The notes under the pieces: model-generated
Told to the model about the DNA's origin: nothing
What the model saw: the letters and a program-made list of their open reading frames with translations, nothing else
Database searches by the model: none
Translations under genes and position numbers: made by a program
In this document: positions 44,454 through 55,917 of the stretch, one piece after another
How positions within the stretch are numbered: the first letter of the stretch is position 1
Layout of the letters: every line of letters begins with the position of its first letter
Assembly (NCBI GenBank): GCA_022496805.1
Contig: CM040091.1
Coordinates: 13,134,336 to 13,198,335, forward strand
Reading direction: 5' to 3'
Source of the DNA: Pohlia nutans
Taxonomy: Eukaryota > Streptophyta > Bryopsida > Bryales > Mniaceae
Length of the DNA: 64,000 nucleotides

Positions 44454-47400
44454 ATGGCATCTTATGAGGGTGAGGGTCCCAAAGTGGTGGACAAGTTCGA
44501 TGGCGTGAATTTCCACTTGTGGAAGTTCAAAATGGAGATGGTCATGGCGGAGAAGGAGTTGTGGGACATTGTCGATGGTAGTGAGGAGCCCCCTCAATCT
44601 ACTACCGACCCGGGCGTGATGCAAGCATATTTGAGGCGCGAAAAGAAGGCATTTTCCATCTTGGCTCTCAATCTTTCAGATTCCCAACTCGCGCACATTC
44701 GTTCGTGCAAGACACCCCGCGAGGCATGGGCCAAGCTTTGCAACATTCACGAAGCAAAGAGTTTGGCCAACATATTGTTTTTGCGGCGCAAGTTCTTCAC
44801 CATCAAGATGGAGGAAGAAGACGACATGTTGGCGCACATCAACAAAGTCAAAGCACTCGCGGATCAACTCAACGGTGCGGACGTGACCATTTCCGATGGA
44901 GATGTTGTGATGACCCTTTTGGAAAGCCTACCACCCTCGTACAAGTATCTCATCGTGGCCATGGAGTCAAGGCCCATTTCGGAGCTCACATTGGACTATG
45001 TGACCTCGCGGTTGTTGCACAAGCTCTCGCGGCGAAAGGAGAATGAGTCTCGTGGAGACAGTGCGGCTCTCATGGCAAAGCAATCCAAGAATGGAGGCGG
45101 TGGGAGCTCTAGCGACAAGGCGTGCTTCTATTGCGGTAAGAAGGGCCACATTGCCAAGTTTTGTTACAAACGCAAGAGGGATGAGAAGGGGGAGAGTGCA
45201 AACAACACTAAAACTCGTGATGATGATGATGAGTATGCGTTTACTACGCGGTATGTCTCTTGGGATGCAAGCATGAGTGATGGCAAAGACGAGTATGCAA
45301 TGATGGCAAGCAATGTATCGTGCAATGGTAGTACGAGTGATTGGATTGTTGATTCAGGGACTACAAGCCACATGTCACCGCATAAAACTTGTTTTCATTC
45401 GTATGCTCTCATTAACCCAAGGAGGGTGATTTTGGGAGATGATACGGTGCTTGAGGCCATTGGCAAAGGCCAACTTGTTGTAGACACCGAGGTGAGGGGT
45501 CGTGAGAAGACAATCACTATCCAAAATGTCCTCCACGTTCCCAAATTAACGGCAAATTTACTATCGGTGCGGGAATTAGTGGCAAAGCACTTGAGGGTTG
45601 AGTTTAGTGATAAGGGGTGTTATGTGTTGTCACCGAGTCGAGATGAGGTGGCCATCATTGAAGAACACGAGGGCTTGTATCACATCAACTTCTCGAAGGT
45701 GCATTCCAAGGAATCGGCGGTGTAGGCGCATTCAAACTTGAAGGACGACAAGTTGGCGTTGTGGCATCGTCGACTCGGCCATTTGAACATCAAGAGTGTG
45801 AAGACACTACGCGGCATGGTAAGTGGCATGGACCTTCATCAATTGAAAGTGGATGCTTCTTCATTCACTTGTGAAGGTTGCATTGAAGGCAAGCAACAAC
45901 GGTTGCCATTTGCGGGTGAAGCGGCGACTCGGGCCACGAAGGTTTTGGAGATCGTGCATTCGAATGTGTGTGGCCCAATGAAGACCACGTCGATAGGAGG
46001 TTGCAAGTACTTTGTGACCTTCATCGATGACTTTTCAAGGAAGATTTGGCTCTACCCAATCAAGGCCAAGAGTGAGTGCTTCGACAAGTTCAAGGAGTTC
46101 AAGACATTGGTGGAGAACCAATCCGAGATGAAGATCAAGGTGTTTCGATCGGACAATGGCGGCGAGTACATGTCCAAGAAGTTTGATGAGCTATTGAAGA
46201 AAGAAGGCATCGCACGCCAAACTTCGGCCCCGTACACGCCTCAACAAAATGGAGTTGCGGAGCGCGCAAATCGCACCATTGTAGAGATGGCGAGGAGCAT
46301 GTTGCACGCTCAAAACTTGAAGTTGGACCTTTGGGCGGAAGCGGTGGTGAATGCGGTGTACACTCGCAATCGGTGTCCAACAAGCGCGGTTGAAAGCATG
46401 ACGCCGGAGCAAGCGTGGAGTGGGAGGCAACCATGTGTTGCACACATGCGCATCTTCGGATGCATTGCATACGCAAAGGTTCCCGACGAACGGAGGACTA
46501 AACTCGAGGCTAAGGCCTTAAAGTGTGTGTTTCTTGGGTATTGTGAAGGTACCAAGGCGTATAGATTCATGTCGGTGGACACGAGGAAGATCATTCGGTC
46601 ACGTGATATGACGTTTTGTGAGGAGTCTACGATGGAGGCTCCTTTGGAGGTTGGTCCAAGTGGGAGTAGTGGAGACGTGTTGGTGGACACACCCTCCAAG
46701 TCCCCTAGTGTTGTTGATGTAGGTGATGATGACGGTGATGAGGACGGTGATGACGAAGATGGTGACACGGAGGTTGTTGAAGCGCCATCGAGCTCAAAGG
46801 CCAAGAATGGCGCAAAGGACGCGCAAGAGGAGCAAATTTCTTCAAGCGAGCGGCGGTACCCCGAGAGATTGCGCAAGCCACCTGGAGAATGGTGGAAGAA
46901 TCACATCTTCCCTCAAGAGGATGACGAGCATGCAAATGTGGCATTATTCGATGGTCCATTGACCATTCGTGAAGCCATGCAAGGTGAGGATGCGGTCAAG
47001 TGGGAGCGCGCCATGCAAGAGGAGTACGACTCTCTAATTGCTAATGGTACGTGGCAATTAACTCCCATTCCAAAGGATCGCAACCCCATTGGTTGCAAAT
47101 GGGTGTTTCAGACAAAGAGGGATGTTTCGGGTAATGTGGTGCGTCACAAGGGAAGACTAGTAGCCAAGGGGTTCGCGCAAGTACATGGGGTAGACTTTCA
47201 CGAGACGTTTGCTCCTGTGGCCAAGTTCACCACCATTCGATGCATTCTTGCGATTGGAGCGGCCATGGACTTGGAAATGCATCAAATGGATGTGAAAACC
47301 GCATTTTTGAATGGCGATTTGGAGGAGGACATCTACATGGTGCAACCCGAGGGCTTTGTGCAATAAGGTAATGAGCACCTTGTTTGTAAGTTGCAAAAAT

Positions 47401-48554
47401 CATTGTATGGGTTGAAACAATCTCCAAGAGCGTGGTACCAAAAGATTGACACGTTCTTGCTTGCACACGGGTTTACTAGGAGCATTGCGGATCATAGTCT
47501 CTACTTCATGCAAGAGGGACAACATGTGGTGATTGTGATCATATATGTTGATGATTTGATCATTCTTGCAAGCCTCATGAGTTCAATGAATGCATTAAAA
47601 GGCATGCTTGAGAGAGAGTACGAGATGAGTGATCTTGGAGAATTGCACTTTTGTCTTGGTGTTGAGTTTGTGCGAGACAGGGCTACACGCACTATCACCA
47701 TGAGTCAAGGCAAGTATGTGATGGACGTGCTCAAGAGATTCGGGATGGAGGATTGTAAGCCCGTGGCAACACCATTGGATGCAAACTCCAAGCTCGTCAA
47801 GCTTTCGGAGGAGGAGTATGCGGCGGAGGCCAAATCCATGGCGGAGGTGCCATACAAGCAAGCGGTGGGGTCGTTGATGTATGCGATGATTGCGACACGG
47901 CCCGACCTCGCGTATCCAATTAGCGTGGTGAGTCAACACATGGCGAGACCGGGCTCAATGCATTGGATGGTGGTCAAGAGGATCATGCGCTACTTGAAGG
48001 GCACAAGCGATGTCAAGTTGTGTCTTGGCGGCAAAGACATTGTGTTGAGCGGCTATTGCGACGCGGACTACGCGGGAGACACGAGCAATCGAAGATCGAC
48101 AACGGGCTACATGTTCAAGGTTGGATCGGGAGTGGTATCGTGGAATAGCAAGCGGCAACAAACCACGGCGACATCAACGGTGGAGGCCGAGTACATGGCT
48201 ACGAGCCATGCCACGAAGGAGGCCATTTGGTTGAGGCAACTAATGGTGGATGTGGGTTGCACGCAAGGTGAAGCTACAACGATCATGTGTGACAACCAAG
48301 GGTGCATTTCACTTGCAAAGAACCCTACACATCATTCACGCACGAAGCACATTGATGTGCAATACCACTTCATTTGGGAGAAGTTGGAATTGGGAGTTAT
48401 ACGGTTGGAGTATTGTGCAACGGAGCACATGGTGGCGGATGTGCTCACAAAGGGTCTTTGTAGAGACCAACACCAACGATTAGTAATAGCATTTGGACTT
48501 AGAGGCTTTGGCTCTACGCAAAGTGGGAGTATTGAGGTAATTGATGTACGGTAG
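44454..48554 (+). pseudogene. Copia Gag-Pol polyprotein, disrupted
   Basis: A single frame from ATG 44454 to a stop at 48552-48554 inside the right LTR, broken by TAG at 45723-45725 and TAA at 47364-47366. In order: copia-type gag; CCHC knuckle (CFYCGKKGHIAKFC, from 45123); aspartic protease (DSG at 45351); integrase HHCC finger and catalytic core; reverse transcriptase with YVDD (about 47546-47557); RNase H (GYCDADYAGD, STVEAEYMA). The integrase second Asp (46152-46154) and Glu (46260-46262) have DX35E spacing, but the first catalytic position (45963-45965) is Asn where copia integrases have Asp. The first stop lies between protease and integrase and the second within the reverse transcriptase. 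These breaks and the Asn make autonomous activity unlikely. Confidence 0.9.
48520..48529 (+). other. Polypurine tract of the copia element
   Basis: AAAGTGGGAG lies directly before the right LTR, the usual position for plus-strand priming. Confidence 0.75.
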
Positions 48555-48788
48555 TATTGCTAGGAGCCAAAGAGGTTCGGGTGCTAAACAATGGTGTGTG
48601 GGAAGAGGGGTTAGGCATGGGCTGATCTCTAGAGTGTCTTTGTGATGAGTTATCCCATATGGTTTGTCCATGGTGACCCCCTAGTGTACACTACTTAAGG
48701 TGGAAGGCCTTTGAGTAAAGATCATCTCTTTCTACGCATTCCTTGTGTGTGTGTGTGTGCCTTGTGCTCTCATCTCTTACCTTCAATA
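48530..48788 (+). repeat. Right (3') LTR of the copia element
   Basis: Same length as the left LTR with five substitutions; followed by the ACAAG duplication at 48789-48793. Confidence 0.95.
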
Positions 48789-50262
48789 ACAAGTTCTCCT
48801 GGACATACGGCCAGTTGCTGCAACCTCTGAGCATGGTGATGCCATCCATGACCCCATATCTCCGTATGTATCTGAATGAAGTCACATCATTCCTGATGCT
48901 AGGCGAGCTCATATACCTGCACTTGTCAAGGACAGGTACCAGTTCCTCAAAAGTGAAAGTTTTTGTCGGCGCTCCTTCTGGCCGTAGCAGCAGTTCTCCC
49001 AAAAGCTCTTTGGTAGCCTCCAACACAATTGTAGAGTTTGTTGCATGCGGAGTCCTCTCCACTTGCTCGGCCAAGAGAGTGCGACTGCGATCCTTAAAGT
49101 CCTGGTACTCTCCATTCTTCACTGGATGCTCGTGGACCCCGAGATGCACGCATGCACGAGTCATATGATCACCACCAGAGACATAATAAATCCTAGCCTT
49201 ACAGGTTGCAACACAAGCGGGTGGCGTCTTGCAAATCTTACAGATGATGGAGGACTGGCTGGGAGGTTGACATCCAACTTGAAAGGGTGTAGTAGTGAAA
49301 CCCTCCCACTCCATCTCATTCACCTGGGAAGTGCGGTGCACACGACTCAAATACTCACAACCCTGATTATCACACCGGAGATGTCCTACGCATGAAGCTG
49401 AACGAAAAGTCAAGCCCATATCACTCTTTATATGGGAAGTACATGTCCTTGTCCAGACATGTCCATCGTATCGCTTGTCCATATTGTGCATGAGCCCGGC
49501 TTGAGTACTCTTCGACAAACGAATCGAAGGAAATTCAAAAACTACATCACCATTAAAGATTGGAGGAAGGTAGTCCACTTTAAGATGTTGGACACTATCA
49601 TAGTCAACCTTTTTCAGAGCATTCCTAGTGCCCTTTGTAAACTGGAGTCTCTTCAAACAGTCCAAGACGCTACTTTGTGATTCAAGACCAGGTCGGAGAA
49701 CTGTCTGACTGGTGCAGGCAGGGGAATCAGTTGGAACATCCTGGGAAGGACAATTCCCCAAATCGCATATATTGGGTGTGGATTCTTGAGGTGAGCTCAC
49801 ATCTGAGTCATCGCTGAGAATTGTAACCAACTCCGTTCCAAGTTCCTCTTTTACTATAGACGATACAAAGGTACAAGTGGTGAAGCTAGGGGACCGAAGA
49901 GATGGAGCCAACTCAGTTGATGCTGCCATGGTAAGTTCACTAAGACTATACAATCTAAACCTACCACGCCTCAAGAGCCAGTGTTTGCCATCTCCGTTAC
50001 ACTCGGGAATTTGACCAATAGTATGAGTAATACAACCAGATGCTAAATCAAAGACTTCCTCGTCAATGTGCAGGGAATCCACATTCAATTGGAACCGAAG
50101 ACCTAAGCGAACTGCTGAGACCAGGGCCAATCCATCACTGCCCAAAGGAAATGAGATTGGAACACAATCACCATCTACTCGGATAGTTGCAAAAGTTGAG
50201 CAAAAGGGACCTATGCTTTCAGAAGCCATACTAAACTGAATCAAAGAGGAGATAGTGAGCAT

Positions 50263-51339
50263 TACCGCGAATGAGTCATATAGAGAGACTCCTGGATCAA
50301 TTGAGATGCTTGAATCCTATTACAGACATATATATCTTCTATAATTAAAGTTACAGACATATATATCTTACACAATTTTCAGTAATGTAGCCAATCAGAA
50401 AGCAGGAGGCTACCTCTCTGCACATTTTGGTTGAAATTGCGGCAGTCGTGGAAAACTAGTCCATGATTAAATTACTGGAGGCTGTCAGAGGTTAGGTGGC
50501 TCTCATGCATATTAAGGTGGCAGGTGGGTATTGACGGCTTTGCACTTTGGATACATGAAGTTCTGATTGTAGGGTATCCATGATCATCAAATTAAATTGG
50601 ATGACCGCCGTTTGAATGGGATAATTAAAGAGTTGCCGTAATATGAGTTCAAATTTGTTATAAATGATAGAGCATGCTTAGATTGATCGTGCCGGTTCAA
50701 ATTTATGCACAGTCAATTAAAGCTATTATAGGGTGGATAGACTCGCAACTACTTCATTTTGATTTTTGCCAGTTGCTAGTAAACTCCAATATCAGGTATT
50801 CCAAAGATATTATGGACAGGTCTAGGTAGCTAGGTGCAATTGTGATTTAATAATGAAATTCTAACAGTTGATGTTCTTACCTATTTAAAAAAAGATACTA
50901 GCAAAGAGATAAAACGTGTCATCTTTGAGTCAAAGATAAAAATGAGACTGTGAAAAGTCTCAATATAATGAATATGGCTTTGTAGTATGGTAGTGGAGCT
51001 TGAACTATTGGAGCAATGACCTTTCGGGTCCTTTTTTTCGTGTTACACAATTTTGTTAATTCATGTTGTGATAATTGGGTAGTTAGTATAGCATACCTTG
51101 TGATAGCCATGAACCTACACGCAAATCTTGCCTCCAATGAAGCGATAGACAGCTAATCATGCTAATATTACTTGAGTGAATATGCTTGTGCTGAGCGATA
51201 TTTAAGTACATGATGGACTTGTTTAAATACACTGTGCTTGTCCTTGGATGTGCGAAATTGTTGTGTACCCACCACGGTATATGGCAATTGTCCAATGACA
51301 AGGACTGTGACTTCTTGAATTCGGTACTCGTATAGGTTT
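50263..51339. other. Central intergenic part of the 16-kb element
   Basis: Lies between the divergent transposase and methylase-like genes, so it likely holds both promoters. No coding sequence or clear promoter motif identified. Confidence 0.4.
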
Positions 51340-51343
51340 TATG

Positions 51344-51700
51344 TCAAGGTACCTTCGGCACCGAGGCTACCTCCAAGGGACTCTAGGAAGTGATGGAGTT
51401 CACTCTTTGGTGGTGGTCCAAAGTACCTTCGGTACCAAAGCTATCTCCAAAGGTATCTAGGAAGTGATGCAATTCACTCCCTAGCGGTGCTCGAAGGTAC
51501 CTTCGGCACTGAGGCTACCTCTAAGGGACTCTAGGAAGTGATGGAGTTCACTCCTTGGTGATGGTCCAAGGTACCTTCGGTACCAAAGCTATCTCCAAGG
51601 GAATCTAGGAAGTGATGCAATTCACTCCCTAGCGGTGCTCGAAGGTACCTTCGGCGCCGAAGCTATCTCCAAGGGAGTCTAGGATGTTGCATTTTACGTC
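51344..51700. repeat. 74-bp tandem repeat with alternating A/B units
   Basis: AAGGTACCTTCGG-type unit starts recur with TACC at 51351, 51424, 51498, 51572 and 51646, a period of 73-74 bp. Units alternate: A has CGGCAC(C/T)GAGGCTACC and GGAGTTCACTC; B has CGGTACCAAAGCTATC and GCAATTCACTCCCTAGCGG. The order A-B-A-B-A' indicates amplification of a 148-bp dimer. AAGGTACCTT is a perfect palindrome in most units. A degenerate tail reaches about 51745. Confidence 0.9.
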
Positions 51701-51845
51701 TTGGGGGGGCTTCAGCATAGCTTCGGTGCCAAAGCTGTCACCACGAAGGCCCAGGAGATGAAATGGTTGACTCTTGGCTACTGACTGTTGGTTCCTGGCT
51801 GTTAGGATCTTGGTATGTGATTTGGCTTTTTTCTCTTTCTTTCAA

Positions 51846-54800
51846 GTGCAAGGTACACACACAATTCAGGAGCTGCAGGAAGTTCTAGGATCACCAAAGC
51901 AGATCGAGTATAACATTGTTTTGGTAAATTATTACCTGCCTCTTATTTTATGTTTCAATCACCAACGAGCAAGGGGAGGAGAGGCTTTTGGAGGATGTGG
52001 ACACAAGCGACTGGGGCCTTCACTGGACCTCAGTAAACACTGAATTTGAGTCCAAGTTAGCTCCTAACCCTCACCAACGCTTCTTTTGTGGGAAAATGTT
52101 CTTCATATGTGATGGAAACCATCGGTTCAAGGCATGGACAGGCTACATTTTTAGGCTGCACCGAGATGAAAGAGACTGGCATTACTCCGTTGATAGCATC
52201 TGCTTGGACACTAAAGGCAAGGCTGGGTTGCTCATGAATGCCATGCACGATATCAACAAGTGAGCCCCTACTCTATTCTCTTCAAAGTTCTGGATGCCTT
52301 TACATAACTGAGAGTCTTTCTGTTTGTTGATTTTTCCATTAACTATGTCCATGATTGCGTAGGTCCAATGAACACTCACATGTCAAGACCAGCATGATAC
52401 ACACTCTCTATCGTGTTAAGGCACTGGGTTCCTTGCCACTCGAGACCCTAAAAGAGATGCTCAGTGAGGAGGATTACAGGAGATGTGCTAGCAGTCCTCA
52501 CATTTCCAAGACATGGTTCAAGATGACAACTGATGTCTTTATTGCCTTCCTTTATTGGGTGGGTCCTAACTCTTTTCATTGTATCTTACACTCTGGAGCT
52601 CATTCTCGTGCCATTATGTTTAAATCCAGACAAATGCTAATTGCTCTATGCCCCTTGCAGCAAGAGATTGCAGAGGCCGCTGATGTTGCGGCGAGAAAGT
52701 ATTAGGAGGAGACTGCTAAAGAGGATTGGAGTGACACAGCTGTTACTGCATTCATGAGGGCTGCTGCCAAGAGCAAGCAACAGTCCTACAGAACCCAGTT
52801 TACAAGACATCTTGCTATTGCCAACCCAAAGTTTGGTGACAGGTTTCTTCAAGAGGTTAGGGCATGCTAACTGATTTGTTGGCGATTCAAAATCATTCAA
52901 TATTGGCTGGTGATTAACATTCGTAATTCCTCTTTCAGATTACAAAGCACTGCAGCAACAACGAGAAGCCTGAGATGACCCTGGATAAGCTACACCTCAT
53001 CGCAACGGCAGTTGCAGCCCCTCATTTCAAAGTCAGATGGCTTGTGAATTGGAATTCAGGGGTCCACTCTCGTCAAGCTCTCCACTTCCCTCCTAAGGGA
53101 TTTTCTGACAAGGACCTTGAGTCCTGGCTAAACAAAGCTTGCTTCTGGGTAGGGGTAAGCATTTGTGAACCTTAGGGTTTTTTTTCATTCATTAACATCC
53201 ATAACTGCTCAACCAATTTGAGCTCAACAAAGTTTTCTGAGAAATCTTGATACACCTCATCCCATGTCTATGTCGGGTTAGTGTTTGAGTTGCTCCTTTA
53301 TATTTATCATGACTTCCTCATTTGATGTTGCAGCTGGAAGATGGTGCTGTGGAGCTTTTTTCGAAAGCAGTCAAGGAAAATGGCTTGCTGATAGACATGG
53401 AGGTTCTTGAGAAGCCCAAGACCATTGATGTGTACATCCAAGGTTGGCATAATCAAATATGGGAGCACGGATTTATTAGCTTCTTCAAAGGGAAGGATAG
53501 CTACACCAAGTCTAAGGCATTTCTGGACCAGAAGCTAACTGACCTTGCTATCAAGCGAGTTGTCTTCAGGTAATAATTCAATTCCAGACTAACAGGATGT
53601 TGAACCTTCCAATTCATCAAGATGATCGTAGTTTAAGCTATATCCTTTGTTTGTCTTACGCAGGTATTTTATTAAGGAGCTCCTTCCACGTGGTGCCATT
53701 ATTCAGTCCCAACTCCCCGTATTCCTGACCTCGTGGGTGGACAAAGCCTCCCCTCTTTGCATGTACACAGTGACTCACATACGCTATTGGCCAAATGCAC
53801 ATCTCAACGCAGGTTGCTGGTACATTGATTGTGGGAAGCTCTTCTGCCCAGTTGAGGAGGAGGATGTTCAGAAGGCTTGCTTTGAAGCTGACTCGAAGGG
53901 TGCTCCCTCGGGTCCAAACCAAACTGAGGTGGAAGAAGTTGAGGAGGAGGTGGACATCAATACACTCCCCGCAAAAGAGAGGAACAAGATTCTAGCCCAG
54001 AGAGCAAGGGACCAGAAGAAAGCTGACAGCCAGGCTCTGAAGGATCTGAAGAATGCTGAGAAGGCCAAGGAGAAGGAAACAAAGGCTGGCAAGCGAGGTG
54101 AGAAGTCAGAGAAGTCAAAGCCCTCCACCGCTCCAGTTCTTTTGACAAAGGCTTCTACTGCAATAGAGTCACAGAATACCCGGAAGCGGGATGCCTTTGT
54201 TGTAGAGCTCTCAATGTCAAGACTACAGCAACTTGCTTCACCAGCTCTTATGGACTCTGCAAGGGGTGTTTTGCATTTCCAGGAGTTGGTCATCTGCACA
54301 TCCCTTCTGTCCATTGATGAATATTTTGTGAAGCACAATGCCTTCCCTAAGGAATGGACGGATATGAAGGCCTTCATTGAGAAGGTAATTCTCTTTTCTT
54401 GCTTGTTGAATGTTTCATGTTAGAAATGCTTAAGTTTTGCAATGAGTTTGATTCTGATTGTTTCTTGTGATGTGCAGCACAAGTCTGATAAAGCTCGCCC
54501 CTTCAAGGGTGTGCAAGGCACTGCTCGTGGTGTGGATTTGATGTTAGTGGATTTTCCCGAGGGTCTTCCCGTCCCCATGGTGTCCTCGCCTCGCACTGCA
54601 GTCCCAAAGTGGAATACCGATGATGTGAGCTTCTTGGCGATAGTCTTTGCCATGGGAAGTTCCCTTGTCCATGACAATGGGGTGCTTGTGCTCTTCCACA
54701 AGGACGATCTCCATCTCAGGGCTGATATCAGAGGCTCAGCAAATTTTTACCACTGGAAGATCTTGAAAGAGTGGACAGGAATCAACCGTTTGCCATTGAC

Positions 54801-55917
54801 TAGTGCCAGAGATGCATCAAAGACTCTGAGTAATTCCAACCTTGTCATTTGCATCATTCTTTTTGAATCATGTGTCTCAGATCTCTATGTTGTTGATTGC
54901 ATGCCATGTTGCATTCATGTGTAGACACTGAAGTTTTGCATTCAACTGCTAGTGAGGAGCTATCCAAGGCTGCCTCCTTCCACCTTCTCCATTCGACCTA
55001 TGGCTGAACTTGATTCTGTCGGTATTGACGTTGCTACTGACGATGTCCTCTTCAATCGGGTGACGAAGGACAGTCAACTCATGAAAGGTAGCATTCCTTG
55101 GAGAGGTGGTAGGGAGAAGGACCCCCTCCTTCTCCAATTGCTCATTGAGTCCACCACAGTGCTTGGCGACATAGTTCTGGATTGTACTGCATCCACAAGT
55201 ATGTAGTATCTTCATATCCTTTTTGTTGTGGCCTTGTGATTGTTCCTTCTCAATCATTTGCTGACACTTATCTTGATTCTCTGCAGGAGCTTCAATCCAT
55301 GCTTGTCGCAAAGCCGGTCACCATCTTGTGGCAATAGAGGGTGATAAGGAGATCTTCAAAGGCCTTCTCGAGCCCCTCATTGTGGACCCTACCAGTAAAG
55401 CCCTCAAGAAGCAACGGCTTGAGGCTACAAGCACCACTCATATTCATGAAGGTGCTGAGCTCGCAGATTCAGTCATCATCCCCATCAACCGATATTGTAA
55501 GTAAGTTTTATCCTTCTTTTATTTTGTCCTTCACATCTGTCAATAACCAGCACTGACACTGCTTATACTCATGCCTTGTTGATTATATGGCATTTCAGCA
55601 TGTCCTTGAGTACTCCAACTCATGGATACATCTTGCAAGTAAGTATGTTCAGCAGCCCAGAGAAGCCATTCGACCTGCCTATCTATGCTGAGGCAATGGC
55701 ACGTGCATCTCTACCAACAGGACCAAGTTGTGTACCTCGAAAATACAATGTGGATCCCAGGGTATTGGAGTTCTTTGACTTAGATGCTACTGTTGATGCT
55801 TCATTCCTTGTAGATTGTTCAGATCCTGAATCTAGTTCTATATGTGGTGAAATCTTTCAACAGAGCTCCTCGAAGTCCAGTCCTTGGAGTGATGATAGTA
55901 TGTCGCAATCTTCTTAG
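51846..55917 (+). CDS. ParB-like / DNA-methylase-like (beta-class, N4/N6) protein carried by the 16-kb element
   Basis: Exons: about 51846-51923, 51970-52259, 52363-52558, 52661-52855, 52939-53154, 53334-53569, 53664-54384, 54478-54829, 54953-55198, 55287-55500, 55599-55917. All junctions keep phase; about 1,000 residues. The 5' end is uncertain. Near the N-terminus ICDGNHRFKAW with a following WHYSVDSICLD resembles ParB/sulfiredoxin-fold proteins. The middle has a Lys/Glu-rich coiled-coil-like linker (about 53940-54110). The C-terminal part resembles beta-class DNA methylases: VDLMLVDFPEGLPVP at the motif IV position (DPPY/SPPY in active enzymes), then EKDPLLLQLLI...GDIVLDCTAST and HLVAIEGDKEIF, the motif X/I order. 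Motif IV is DFPE and the motif I glycines are missing, so catalysis is doubtful. One in-frame TAG at 52703-52705 breaks exon 4. It could be a TIR-binding or silencing-evasion factor; that is inference. Confidence 0.7.

Larger units (their letters stand above)
43368..48788 (+). mobile_element. Ty1/copia LTR retrotransposon, 5,421 bp
   Basis: Two 259-bp LTRs (43368-43626, 48530-48788) differ at five positions (98.1% identical, no indels), so the insertion is fairly recent. A 5-bp duplication ACAAG flanks it (43363-43367, 48789-48793). The LTRs start TATTGA and end TCAATA instead of TG...CA. A primer-binding site abuts the left LTR (43627-43640) and a purine tract abuts the right LTR (48520-48529). 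One long frame (44454-48554) carries gag, protease, integrase, reverse transcriptase and RNase H in the copia order, broken by TAG and TAA. Inserted inside the MULE transposase coding sequence in the opposite orientation. Confidence 0.95.
41118..50262 (-). pseudogene. Mutator-like (MULE) transposase, interrupted by a copia element and one stop codon
   Basis: Coding parts: 50262 (or ATG 50229) to 48789, then 43362 to 42689, then, after a GT-AG intron (42688-42549), 42548 to 41118. With the copia element and one ACAAG copy left out, the first two parts keep frame: from 50229 they total 2115 nt, 705 codons. In order: an N-terminal region of unknown function; a WRKY/GCM1-type zinc module (SCVGHLRCDNQGCEYLSR, then CKICK...CVATCKARIYY and HLGVHEHPV); the DDE core with first Asp in VYDSTYCRVMTIAV, second in FMADSAQANWNAI followed by CLFHW, and Glu in CNLAETKHNVWL; and a C-terminal SWIM finger (CSCEYF ... 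CKHLYFVF). A TAG at 41360-41358 separates the core from the SWIM finger. Such proteins bind TIRs and cut the element out. Broken now; otherwise well preserved. Confidence 0.85.

Noticed and set aside
46135..46959. Minus-strand open frames of 84-188 codons inside the copia element
   Set aside because: Antisense to the integrase and RT coding sequence; no independent signal.
43371..48785. Setting the copia boundaries at the inner TG...CA
   Set aside because: The flanks would then not be direct repeats; ACAAG flanks the TATTGA/TCAATA ends exactly and the interrupted frame agrees.
52703..52705. Reassigned or edited stop codons to explain the in-frame TAGs
   Set aside because: Host genes here end normally at TAG and TGA, and plant C/U editing is organellar; simple mutation is enough.
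54925..54952. Exon 9 of the methylase-like gene starting at 54925 (after GTGTAG)
   Set aside because: With exon 8 ending in phase 1 it would give an early stop; the acceptor at 54951-54952 (GCTAG) gives a continuous frame into the conserved region.
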